DNA of 64,000 nt from Urechis unicinctus (taxonomy: Eukaryota > Annelida > Polychaeta > Xenopneusta > Urechidae), in assembly GCA_034190875.2 (NCBI GenBank), contig CM067358.1, positions 47,850,451 through 47,914,450 on the forward strand. Direction: 5' to 3'. Position numbers and translations under genes: made by a program. This document shows positions 37,538 to 48,988 of the stretch, in pieces (the first letter of the stretch is position 1; each line of letters begins with the position of its first letter). The notes below the pieces were generated by a model, which was given only the letters and a program-made list of their open reading frames with translations, made no database searches and had not been told where the DNA came from.

Positions 37538-39308
37538 GTTCTGACTTGGTCTGCTGTTGATCAGTGTTGATGTTGAAAGCGCCTCCATACGGACAAATCA
37601 GACATCATATGACTGTCCGTTATGATATGATGCTTCATCGACTTCACTTCATCATACTGCCCTGTGAGGGCTGACGATAGGCAAGGCACTCGCCCCTGGT
37701 GTTTTGATGATCTGATGCCACCTTTATCTAGAGCTCGGATGTGAGAGATCGAAAGTAGTAAATAACGCGGCGCTGTAAGAGGCGGAGTTTCTTTACCTAG
37801 GATGACGAGTGATGTCGTCATAATCCAATCCGACCCCACGTTGCGCCCTCAAAACGGTTGCTCAACACAAGGTTTTATCATTTTGTCATTTGTTTAAAAG
37901 TTCTCCTTGTCTATTGTCGATTGAGATAAAATTCGAAGCGAAAATAACTTTGTTGCTAGAGCTCAAATGAATCCTGCGTTTAAATCAATAATTCGGCGAG
38001 GGGTTCTACGTATGAAGTAGTATAGGATAAAGGCTTAGATGATCCATTTAGTGAGACGCTGAAAGCTCATTTCCATATGTATGTAGATTTATCTCAACCC
38101 TACATATTCAACCATAAGTTGGCACGAATTACGAAGTCAGTAGCCGTTAATTTTTTGAGGTGGCGCTCTCCCACACCGATATCAAAGTGCTTATAGCTGC
38201 GATAAGAGGGCTCATCGCACCTCCGCCATACAAATTATGAAAACACCCCCCTCTGGGGAGTGTGCTGCTTTGTCATACCTTCTTTTGAAATCACTTGGAA
38301 TTTTCGGGGCGCAGTCGCCTCGACCTATCAGTCTAAGCAGTACCTCGTCAGCTTTAGAGTACCAGCAATTCAAATACCACGTGCGTTTGTGTGCTAAGCA
38401 AGGGGTATGAGGTTAAACAAAGGTGTGGCAAACGGGGTTGCATTATTTTATGGATTAACCAAAACCAGTAGGGGTAATAAATTGGGGTAAATAGGAGCAA
38501 GAAAACTCTGTAAAGGTTTTTCTTTAAGTGGCAATAATTATATGACGTAGGTAAATGAAAACCCTAAACGTTAAATCTATTAAACATCAACTTTGTTATC
38601 ACTGAATGTGTCCCTCTCCATGATTGTGGTTGACAGAAATATTGATTATGTCTAGATATTATGTGTTTCGTGATGTATTTATTACTGATGTAGGTATCTG
38701 TCTATCTGTATGGTTCTGAGTTGCACACAAAATGCTTGTATCACAATAACGAATGATCCGAATAACGGATGACGTGGAGCGTGAGTTCTTGATCGCCATC
38801 TTGTATTTTCGACTTTTTGTATTAGATTGAATGTGTAATTGATGCACAACACCCACAGGTTTTGTTTGATATGTTTTTAAGATTGTTCGTCTCGTGATAC
38901 AATTTTCAATATATTTTCAAACTAAGGTTAAGGTCATCGAAAGAAATTTCGAATCATCAATATCTTCCTGGAAAATTATTCGATCGTATAAGCACTAGTC
39001 TTATTAGCCCTACAAGACGTCTGCGTAGACGTCTTACCTTTTTTCGAAACAACGCAATGCGAATATTTTTAGATCGATTCAGACAACTACCAAGCACAAA
39101 ACATACACAAGTGATGGAGTTATAGAATGCAATGATGTTTTACGGACGATTTTATCCCTTTTCGGCGGGGGATTTCATCCATGGTAATTATTTATAGTTC
39201 GATCAATTTGGGAAGCGGTAAAAAGTCAGAAACACAGCAACATGTTTGTTTACAAGTTCAAGACCACATGCATTGCCCATGCGCAGAATGACGAAGTCTA
39301 ATGCTAAG
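37538..39308. other. Intergenic, SNX promoter side
   Basis: Contains the SNX 5' leader and promoter, with no TATA box evident. A 43-base block at 37679-37721 resembles one inside the RIC8-intron transposon. No exon could be supported. Confidence 0.45.
39014..39035. repeat. Perfect short hairpin
   Basis: Arms AAGACGTCT and AGACGTCTT around a GCGT loop. Each arm holds a GACGTC core. No role is assigned. Confidence 0.6.
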
Positions 39309-39526
39309 CCCGGGGGGGCACTTAAGTGTAATGATATAGTATACATGTGCCGCACGAAGGGGGTGGTTTTTTGACATCTCGACTTTTACGACGGGTTAGA
39401 CAATCGCATAATACCTGTACGATGGAGTATACTTTTTCTCATTCTCAACGAGTTACGGGATTTCGAGGTCCCGCGGCACACCCCCTATCCGAGTTAGGGT
39501 AAGTGCCCCCCACTTGGGATGCTAAG
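39301..39526. mobile_element. 210-bp miniature DNA transposon with 8-bp target duplication
   Basis: The element is 39309-39518. It is flanked by a perfect direct repeat ATGCTAAG (39301-39308 and 39519-39526). The left end reads CCCGGGGGGGCACTTA; the inverse of the right end reads CCCAAGTGGGGGGCACTTAC. Inner matches around TGTGCCGC suggest the inverted repeat once ran further. An 8-base duplication fits hAT, P or Merlin families, but a CCC/GGGGGGCACTT end matches none that I can name. It has no coding capacity. Confidence 0.8.
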
Positions 39527-39779
39527 GCAATGCGGGAAATCGCGAGAATTAATAGTTTCCAAAATGGCAGACTTCGTATCGCGATTTGTTCGGAAACGAA
39601 CTATCGATGGCATTTATTGAAGAATATCGTCGAGTGGTGGTAAGTTTTTTGGAGCGAAAGGTCTATTTTTTGTAAAGGCTCTTGATATATGTTATTTTCT
39701 AGGTGCGAAATGTAGCCCTTCGCGAGATATAGTCCAAACTAAATATCGCCGACTGTGTTTTGACTAACTGTTCGTAACG

Positions 39780-42770
39780 GTATAAATTCATGTTACCGTT
39801 ACACCGGAGCTATAGTCTTATAAGCCCGAAAATTGTCAAGGCTAAGCCAATTCATTCATCAACTCCAAGATCGAAAAAAACTGTTAATGGAGACAACAAG
39901 TGTAACCAGAAAAGGTTTAAACACCTGAAAATCTTAAATATAAACTGCCAGTCCCTCAAGAAAAAACAGGACAGAATTGAAAACATCATTGATAGTACCA
40001 AACCGGACATACTTATTGCTACTGAGACCTGGCTAGACTCATCAGTTACAAGTACCCAGATATTCCCAGACAATTATCAACTCTGGAGAAAGGACCGCAC
40101 TGGCAGTACAGGAGGTGGTGTACTTGCAGCAGTTAAGAAAGACTACCTCTCCATGGATGTGCCCGAGCTCGAAACAGATTGTGAAATAAAATGGGCGAAA
40201 ATCGAAGTGACTGGCCAGAAAACACTTTACATATGCTCATACTACAATCCAAAAACATCAGACGAAGAAAGTCAACAACAATTTGAAGAATCCCTCAACA
40301 GAGCATCATCCATGAGAGATCCCTTAATCTTCATTGGAGGTGACTTCAACTACCCCGGCTGGGACTGGAAGAACAAAATTGTAAAATCTGGAACCCAACA
40401 TACTAAGCTCCACCACCGTTTTGCGGAAATACTGGATGACAATGGCCTTACCCAATTGGTAGAAGAACCAACACGAAATCAAAATATATTGGATCTGATG
40501 ATAACCAACTCACCTAGTAAAGTCGTACGCACACATGTCATACCAGGTATCTCAGACCACGACGCAGTGTATGTTGAACTAAACACTAGTCCAGTCATAA
40601 ACACCCAAGCCCGAAGACAGATACCACTCTATAAAAAAGCAAGGTGGGATAGTATGAAGTCAGATACGGAACCACTCCATGATGCCATCAGAAAGATGTA
40701 CAATGAAAATAAGACTGTTAACCAACTTTGGGAATACTTCACTACGAAACATGAAGAATCAAAAAACAACATATTCATCATAAACAAGCCAAAAAGAAGG
40801 ACTCGAGCCCTTGGATCACACCTGAAATCAGAGAGCTTCTTAAGAAACGGGATAGACTATATGGCAGTAAGAAAAAGTCGAACAATCACCAAGACATCTC
40901 TAAATACAAATCGCTGAAGCAAATAGTACAGCAAACCTTACGTCAGGCCTACTGGAAATACATCGAAAACATCATCACACCATCAGAAGTAGGCGAAAAT
41001 AACTACAACTGCATGAAGAGATTTTGGACCTACATTAAGCACAAGAAGAAAGATAGCTCGAACATTCCTGGCCTTAAAGAAGGGGGATTACTTTTCACTG
41101 AACCGGAAGACAAAGCAAATATCATGAACAGACAGTTTCAATCAGTATTCTCAAAGAAGGAAAATATCTCAGCGAAAGATTTTGCCAAAAGTAAATACAC
41201 CGATAGCTCGATAAAATTCCCAGTCGCAGACAATATCACAATCACAAGCAAAGGAATCCAGTATACCACCATAGTATACCAGGCCATAATATTCAACCTA
41301 TCAATGCAAACATCTGAAATTCCAGAAAGTTGGAAAACCACATCTATAACACCAGTGTACAAGAAAGGAAATAAATACAAGGCTGAAAACTACAGACCTA
41401 TCTCACTTACCTGCATATGCTGCAAGATAATGGAACATAGTTACTAGCAACATCATGAAACATGGAGAGTCCAACAACATCCTGTATCCCAACACGGTTT
41501 CCGGAAGCAACGATCATGTGAGACCCAGCTGTTGGAGTTCACAAATGATATCATGACCAATCTCGAACAAGGCAAGCAAACAGACGTACTAGACTTCTCA
41601 AAGGCCTTCGACAAAGTTTCCCACAGTCTCTTACTCCATAAGCTTCAATACTACGGCATTCAAGACAACACCGTCAAGTGGATACAGGCATTCCTCTCCA
41701 ACAGATCCCAAACAGTAGTCCTAGAAGGTCATTCTTCAAACACCGTCCCAGTGGAATCTGGCGTTCCACAGGGCTCTGTTCTTGGTCCATCCCTGTTTCT
41801 CTACTACATTAACGACATACCTAGTACCATCAAATCTACAGTACGCCTTTTTGCTGATGACACCATAGTATACCAGGCCATCACCTCCGAATCCAACTGT
41901 AAAGTACTCCAATAAGACATAGACAAACTTGCAATATGGGAACAAAAATGGAAAATGGAATTTCACCCCCAGAAATGCCAAGTCTTGACAATCTCCAAGA
42001 AGAAACATCCAATCAAGTATGACTACAAACTTAATAACCACTTACTAGAACATGTCGACTCGGCGAAATACCTAGGATGCACCATCAACTCCGAATTGAA
42101 CTGGAGGCAACGCATCAATTCTGTATCAGCTAAGGCAAACAAGACCATCAGTTTCCTGAGAAGAAATCTAAACATCTCATCTACCTCTATAAAACAACAA
42201 GCTTACTTCAGCCTAGTCAGACCTTCAGTAGAATATGCAAGCGTAGTGTGGGACCCTCATGAGAAAGGTGACATCCAATGCCTGGAAAAGGTACTACGAA
42301 GATACCACAACCGGTCAAGCGTTACAGACATGTTGGAGGACCTTAAGTGGAAGTCACTGGAACAACGGCGTAAAGAGACAAGACTAGCTATGATGTTTAA
42401 AATCACAAATGACAGTATATGTATCAACAAATCCAATTACCTCATCCCGCCAACAAGAACCTCAAGACACAGTCCATCTCATGATACTTCCATCCAGAAC
42501 AGAATGCCACAAGCAATAATTTTTCCCGAGAACCATCAGAGACTTGAATCTGCTAGATACCTCCGTCGTGTCAGTTGGCACAGTTGACGCTTTCAAGACT
42601 CAACTTGCCACCTACTTTCCCTAACTTTTCCTAATTTTTCTGCTTTTTAAACTCTTCACTGTACATTATTCTCACTTTTTAACTTTATATTTCCTCTCTC
42701 ATTGCGCAACCTAATTGGCAAAAGTCTTCAACCTATTGATGTTGGCCATATAATGGAAGAAGAAGAAGAG
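39780..42770 (+). mobile_element. Dead LINE retrotransposon (Jockey/CR1-like, endonuclease + reverse transcriptase)
   Basis: An endonuclease/exonuclease/phosphatase domain is read from 39790 (LNINCQS, ATETWLD, IGGDFNYPGWDW, ISDHDAVYVEL). It is followed by a reverse transcriptase with SRSCETQ-like, DFSKAFDKVSH, SGVPQGSVLGPSLF and LFADDTIVY motifs up to about 42.6 kb. The element is broken: frame loss near 40808, an internal deletion near 41263, frame losses near 41447 and 41490, a stop at 41913-41915, a small deletion near 42300 and a frame loss near 42520. The 3' end is a short AAG repeat (42756-42769), a microsatellite tail as in CR1/L2-type LINEs. No clear target duplication was found. The codons remain readable, so inactivation is not ancient. 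Confidence 0.9.
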
Positions 42771-43509
42771 CAATTACAGATTATTGTAGCTGTATTGAAT
42801 TGTAAGCGTTTTCTATATATCGTTTAACGTTGGTTAGCTTCTGAATCAATGTTTGTTAATTTTTATTTTTATTTTGAATGTTTTTTTTAAAATTGAAGGT
42901 GGCAAAGATGTGCAGAACGCAGTGGTTTTATTTTGACCTTGATTGAAAACTAAGGTCAAGATCATCGAAGGAAATTTTTTTATCATCGATAAATCCATAA
43001 TAACTTGGTCAACTTTGGGCCGATTTTGAAATCCTGATATAGTTCGCCAAATTCTCCCTTTACCCACGGGTCTCTTGGTTCTTCATTTGTCCTAAATATT
43101 TCGTTCAATGTGTTCATACTCATTCATTTGCTTCCCCGATCTGTGAGCCAACATGCTTCCCCGTGAGTCAAGGGACATTAAGTTTTCCGAATCATCGACG
43201 GGCCTTTTGCTTGTTGACGATTCGATGATGATAATATCGATATATTGACGCTGTACAATATTACAATGATTATGGAAGACGGATTTGTACCTAATGATTA
43301 CAACAAGATAAGAAAATAAATTGCCACAACTCATCCTCACATAGCACAAATCATCGTTCGCCACAGATATTTCTAACGGGTTAGTTTCCAAATTAAATAG
43401 TCCCTGTGTAGCCAGTAGAAGCCTTTGAAGTAACCATTCCCAACCTGTCAATTCCCTTAACAATAAACATCAGCCCGTTTGATCGTCAATTAAAGCTAAA
43501 GGTTATTAT
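42771..43509. other. Intergenic, no gene seen
   Basis: AT-rich DNA. A block at about 42945-42995 resembles 38919-38970 on the other side of the LINE (CTAAGGT, TCATCGAA, GAAATTT, ATCATC in the same order). Nothing else is supported. Confidence 0.4.
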
Positions 43510-43832
43510 GCCTTCACACTTGCTGACGACGCCGCACCCTTGTATAAAAACCTCCGTCCCCAGAAGTTAAACACATTCAGTATTCGGGCAACGATAAAAT
43601 CACCGTCGTACGGACCAAGTTGGAAGCCCAACTCCGTACCGCACGTAGCAGTCTGGAATTCCAGCTTAACAGTAGCCTCTGGAGATCACCAGAGTTACTC
43701 CCTTACCACAGTTTTGTAATATATATTCGGACTTGCGGGGTACGGAATCCGGAACCCCACATTCAGAAATAAACATCCGTTTTCCAGTTACCATTCAATT
43801 GACGTCTCGTCTTCATCACTACGACCATAAAC
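43510..43832 (+). mobile_element. Possible solo LTR
   Basis: The stretch has the layout of an LTR: TATAAAA at about 43542, an initiator-like ACATTCAGT some 30 bases on, AATAAA near 43763, and a CA end followed by GTGCCGACGTTC, which could be a primer-binding region. No internal genes and no second copy are present. Family cannot be named; it looks like an old fossil. Confidence 0.28.
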
Positions 43833-44023
43833 AGTGCCGACGTTCACGGTGGAAGTATCTCAGTGATTATCGTCAGTTTATGATGGCAATCGGTGGCAGG
43901 GCACTTGACGAATCACATCACTTATTACGGATAATATCAGAAAACTACTGAATTGCTCGACCTGTTTGGTTCTTGTATATCCATGGAGCAAGCTGTCGTC
44001 ATTATTCTGTGTGGATCTATGAT

Positions 44024-44469
44024 GATGCCATAGATGGTGGTGTAGATGATGCCATAGATGGTGGTGTAGATGATGTTATAGATGGTGGTGTAGATGATGC
44101 TATAGATGGTGGTGTAGATGATGCTATAGATGGTGGTGTAGATGATGCTATAGATGGTGGTGTAGATGATGCTATAGATGGTGGTGTAGATGATGCTATA
44201 GATGATGGTGTAGATGATGCTATAGATGGTGGTGTAGATGATGCCATAGATGGTGGTGTAGATGATGCTATAGATGGTGGTGTAGATGATGCTATAGATG
44301 GTGGTGTAGATGATGCTATAGATGGTGGTGTAGATGATGCTATAGATGATGGTGTAGATGATGCTATAGATGGTGGTGTAGATGATGCTATAGATGGTGG
44401 TGTAGATGATGCTATAGGTGGTGGTGTAGATGATGCTATAGGTGGTGGTGTAGATGATGCTATAGATGG
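44024..44469. repeat. 24-bp minisatellite, open on both strands
   Basis: Eighteen to nineteen copies of a unit built on GATGATGCTATAGATGGTGG. Its length is a multiple of three, so the plus strand reads as a DDAIDGGV octapeptide repeat in a 198-codon frame and the minus strand as SSIASSTPP. The flanking codons have no splice or protein signature, so it is called a repeat rather than a gene. Confidence 0.9.
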
Positions 44470-44569
44470 ATTATGTGTAATATGGTTGTTGATGTTATTG
44501 TTGTTCATATTTTATCGTTTAGATACAAGCTGTCAACCAACTAGATACAATTCATTTAAGGGAATCTAG

Positions 44570-46660
44570 AACGTTAGCAATAAATTCAACAGCTATATAT
44601 GTTTCTCTAGTACATACAACAAATCTTCATTGAAAATTATGATTTAAAAAACAATAACACATAAATGAAATACATAACACTCATTGCAGGATCCTGAGAC
44701 CAAGCTTAGAGACAATTCACCTTGCAGATTTATAGCAAATCTTGGAAACATGTAAACAAGACACAGCTATAGACTCCGATGAATTTGACGAGTATGGTTC
44801 AATTCTCTCTAGAATGCAGTCCACCTCAACATATGTGGAAGCATGTGGCATATGGTGCTGAGTAGACTCGACAGATAATGTATGGTGACAAGTAACGGCT
44901 AATTTTATCATGATGTAAATGTTAGACAAGAGAGCCTCTGGTGTATTGCTGTTACATTTCAGTCCGATGATTCCGTTTATTCAGTAAAGCCTTGCCGTGA
45001 TCGATATGTACAGCCGTTGATGGGACACCAATAGAACATTTAATGACATCATCATGTGGTTGAATCTCTAAATACGACAACAACATGAAGTAGAATTATG
45101 ATAGCAGGTTCGTAGTAAAGTAAATATGGAGGTAGGTGTTGGAGTGTTAAGTAGATTCATGGGTAAACAAGAGTGGATGGTCCATCCACTAACATGATCG
45201 CCGACTATTTATTTCATGATATGTACGCAAACAGATGTATTTTATACACTTTGTTTGATTGGCCCGGTTAATTATGATGGTAAAATAAGATATTTTTTAA
45301 TGGTGGCCGGCAAATATTTGTTCCGAAATTTTATTCCATGACCAGCATGGTACAGCTTGAATTGTGTGTGTAAAAACGTCAATACCATGTAAAGCACATG
45401 TGCCATATACCCTGTACAATGTTTTATCAATGAACTTATATTGGCTCGAATGCAAAAATTCCAAACAAACATCGTGGTGAATCCGTCTCTATCGGGTCGG
45501 TTGATTGCATTTTGGAGTCATAAACCAGAGGAATACGTGCAACAGGTGTAGATGTGGGTTGCAGACTGAGGTGCCCATGTGGTGCTGTGCTGATGCCTAT
45601 AAAACACTTAAGGCCTGGGATTATTTAAGGTCAGTGAGAGCTATCATATCCGCTCAAACGCGAATGAATGAGATGTTTGATAATGTTGGAATTTCCGCAT
45701 TGATACAATTATACATGACAAATAACTAAATCCCAATTTTTTGTTATTTTAATTGTTGTTTTGTGCTATTTACATAAAAATGCCCTGCAAGTATAACTGT
45801 ATAATATCCGGTGTCCCAAAAAATCGCCAAGAGCTCTATAAAATGGTTGTGGTCAAGCGTCTTATTTATTGCATGGACGCCTACCAGTGTACCAGAATGA
45901 TCGAAGCCCTGCCCAAGAATAAATAACAAACATAAATAATACTAGATGCCTCTTCCCATTGGTCTTGTTGAATATACCCATTGTTCATCTTGCATTATGG
46001 ATAATGATGATACTCATACTGCTCAAGAATACCCACGATCAAACTTAATGAATAGAAAATCTACACTAAACCCGCCAGTTCCTTATTCCAAGATACCCGG
46101 ATCTTGTAATCAATGGAATGTCAATATTTATGTTTTCACACCGTAGCCTACTTCTTATGTAATAGATAAACATGCAACTGTCATCTATGCTTAATGAACA
46201 TTCTGCTCAGCTATTTCCAATCCCGTGCAGCTTATTACTTGCATTCTATGTTTTGCTTGTTTCGAATTGATCCCTACCGTCTGAAATATCTTAAATGCAT
46301 AGTATAGTCATGCAGTTATTTGTAACAAGTAATAGCAGCAACATGTTTCTACGTAGCTGAGCTTCTATAAAACACGGTATCATAATTGGTTTCACTTAAT
46401 GAGTTAGTAGGTTTCATACATACATATATATCTTAAATTTATAACATCGGTATATTAATGGTGATTATCCCAGACATTGTGTACAACGGCTTTAATGATG
46501 CAGCAATTTGCATGTCTAGGCTACTAAATGATAGAACTGCACTATTACCTGTCCTTAACCAGCGTATGCTATACCAACCCAGGTTATACACACACACATA
46601 CCCACAATGGACACACACTAACCCATACACACACAAATTATATACCGTATATAGATATAG
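44570..46660. other. Intergenic, no gene supported
   Basis: AT-rich sequence with short open stretches only. A block at 45950-46070 is a diverged copy of 50998-51125 (see repeats). A Cys-containing open frame at 45505-45729 has no recognisable family. Confidence 0.4.
45950..46070. repeat. Dispersed repeat, copy A
   Basis: Shares long runs such as ATGATGATACTCATACTG and GAATAGAAAATCT with the stretch at 50998-51125, same orientation, about 80% alike by eye. It is likely a fragment of an interspersed element. Confidence 0.7.
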
Positions 46661-46665
46661 CTATA

Positions 46666-46666
<1 letters not shown>

Positions 46667-46724
<58 letters not shown>
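46667..46724. repeat. TA microsatellite
   Basis: Uninterrupted TA dinucleotides. Confidence 0.95.
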
Positions 46725-46725
<1 letters not shown>

Positions 46726-47034
46726 CAACTGCGGTTTGAATAGAGGTGAAGATAGGTATAATTGATCCCTTTCGATTTACATTGATTCTGTAATGTCATA
46801 GTATGTCGTAAATGGATTATGTGCCCTTTAACATCTCGAGCGACCGCCATATTTTAATTTGTGTTTCGCTATCGATTGGGGTACACACTCAGACTGTCAA
46901 GCTGATAGAGCAATTAATTGGTATTGTAGGGGTACATCATAGCGCGATGCACTGCTGTGCTTCAGGTGAATGATCAAGTAATGGTTGATCATAGCATGAT
47001 ATCGATGGCATTAATATGATCTAGGGGTAGAGTA

Positions 47035-47245
47035 TATAGGGGTATACATCATAGCGCTGTAGCTGGTAGAGTATCTAGGGGTACATCATAGCGCTGTAGC
47101 TGGTAGAGTATCTAGGGGTACATCATAGCGCTGTAGCTGGTAGAGTATCTAGGGGTATCATCATAGCGCTGTAGCTGGTAGAGTATCTAGGGGTACATCA
47201 TAGCGCTGTAGCTGGTAGAGTATCTAGGAGTACATCATAGCGCTG
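47035..47245. repeat. 37-bp minisatellite
   Basis: Five to six copies of a unit containing AGCGCTGTAGCTGGTAGAGT and ATCTAGGGGTACATCAT, almost identical to each other. Confidence 0.95.
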
Positions 47246-47495
47246 TAGCTGCTTGATGACAGAATAGTGCAAATTATTTTTATAATTGTTATTTTCAAAA
47301 TAGTTGCACAAAATCGTACCCCACTTATTTTCCGATTGATTCGTATAGAGTATCTATATATATATAGTATATCATATAGCGCTGTAGCTGCTATATGATG
47401 ACAGAATAGTATAAATTATTTTTATAATTGTTATTTTCAAAATAGTTGCACAAAATCGTACCCCACTTATTTTCCGATTGATTCATATATGTATA
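47235..47495. repeat. Direct duplication of ~118 bp
   Basis: Copy 1 at about 47235-47352 and copy 2 at about 47374-47495 share a near-identical core (GATGACAGAATAGT through CTTATTTTCCGATTGATTC). Both begin in the GCGCTGTAGCTG end of the adjacent minisatellite. Confidence 0.9.
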
Positions 47496-47520
47496 TCATG
47501 TTTCGCTTGCATATTAAATG

Positions 47521-48988
47521 CAATGTCGTCGGCTTTCAGGGAAGTCAATGATTGAAAGTAGGGATGCATAACAGCTTGTCTGGTGTCCGAATGCCTAACT
47601 CTAATGGTCTAACTCGTGAAGTGCGACACCTTGCAAATAAGAGCCTGAAAACCCGAAAGCACTCAAGTCATACTTCGTATATTCATATTATTTGAATGAA
47701 GAAAACCAAAAACTTTTTCGATAATGACTTTTCCAAGATTCGGCTTCATCAAAGCAAGCTCCTCCATGAGAAGGCAAGTAAGCATGGGCCAGCACTGTCC
47801 CACGGCCATCAAATGCTGTGTGGCCGCTGTGGCTGCCGGGCACAAAATGGATCCTGATATCACCAGTGCCAGACGTCATCGACAATCTGAGTCTGGTAGC
47901 CGCTGCCCAGGGCTGACCGAACAACCACCGTATGGTCAGTTTGTAAAATGACGTTAGATAAAACATTACTGTAATGGTCTCTCAGCCAGATCGCTATAGC
48001 CCAGACGCTGCAAACATTTATATCGTCGCATTTTTTGACATTAAGGTCGGAGCGATTCCCTATATCTGATGACGCTAGTTTGATCAATAATAACATGTTG
48101 TTAAACACATTCCTAATGTCTGAGTGGCCATGGGTTCCGATCAAATGGTCGTGTATGGGGTGTATGCTATCTCATAGTGGTGAATGAGTGAATACCTGGG
48201 TATACTCACGGAAAATGCATCGGTCATGGCACTGCGTATGGCGGCCACAGTGAGATCGGGTGATTAGTTGATCAAACTCCACTTGGATCACTTCGCTATT
48301 ACACAATTGTAAAGATTATAAGAAAGCAGGGTGTTCATACATTAATGTATCGTAATCACAATCTAGGTGTATTAGCCACCAAAATCGTGTCATGTAAAAG
48401 AATCGTCAATTACTGTAGGTATTGTATCTAGCCAAGCATGTTGTGTTCACCAGCGATTTGTCATCCAACGTGGTTTGGTCATCATTTCCAGTGTAGCCTC
48501 GTCAATGTCACCTGTGTCAAGTTTAACGCAAATAAAGAAAGCGCTCCTTAAAATATTTGCCCATGCTGGGTTAGTGAGGTTTCTCAATGTGAATATGACA
48601 CCACTATTTATGTTGTCAATGAATATTCAAAACCCCTTACCTGTCATAGGAATTCCAGCCATACGCTGATATGCCAGAAGCGCTGGCTTTCAATTAACCC
48701 CGTAGCCATCCTCACTTTCTTAGCTTATAACCATGTAGTTCTAAAACCCATAACAAATTTTATCAGTGCTAGCAGGCAAGAAAAGCCATCAAGTTTGAAA
48801 AAAGATGAGTTTAAGTCTTGTACCGTTTTACAATGCAACTCGACGTAGTGTTGGTTATTATGAAACAACTGTCATGTTTGAAATACGCTTCTCACCAGGC
48901 ACTCCAGGTCTGTCATGTTGACAGGCGCTAGCAGGACTCCTGAGATGCAGAGGCTTAGCACAGCTACAGCGGAGAGCAAGCCTTCCAT
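47521..48988 (-). pseudogene. Matrix metalloproteinase pseudogene
   Basis: Secreted zinc endopeptidases of the MMP (M10A) family cut extracellular matrix. Exon-like parts in order: signal peptide 48896-48988 (MEGLLSAVAVLSLCISG...); propeptide 48641-48686 (LLAYQRMAGIPMTG) and 48451-48511 (DIDEATLEMMTKPRW); catalytic start 48210-48281 (SPDLTVAAIRSAMTDAFS); catalytic core about 47733-47912 (TSGTGDIRIHFVPGSH...FDGRGTVLAHAYLP...CFDEAESW); and zinc-helix exon 47521-47644. Most donors and acceptors are still intact. Defects: the cysteine switch PRCG is lost (PRW); TAA at 48264-48266 interrupts the exon at the usual NY position; the helix reads HELDH (47604-47618) instead of HExGH and then loses frame, while a later MHPYFQSLTSLKADD-like stretch survives in another frame. 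No hemopexin repeat was seen. It is broken beyond use, yet readable, so of moderate age. Confidence 0.85.

Noticed and set aside
45505-45729. Cys-containing frame (CNRCRCG, WCCADA)
   Set aside because: No recognised zinc-binding pattern, no splice sites and no neighbouring exons.
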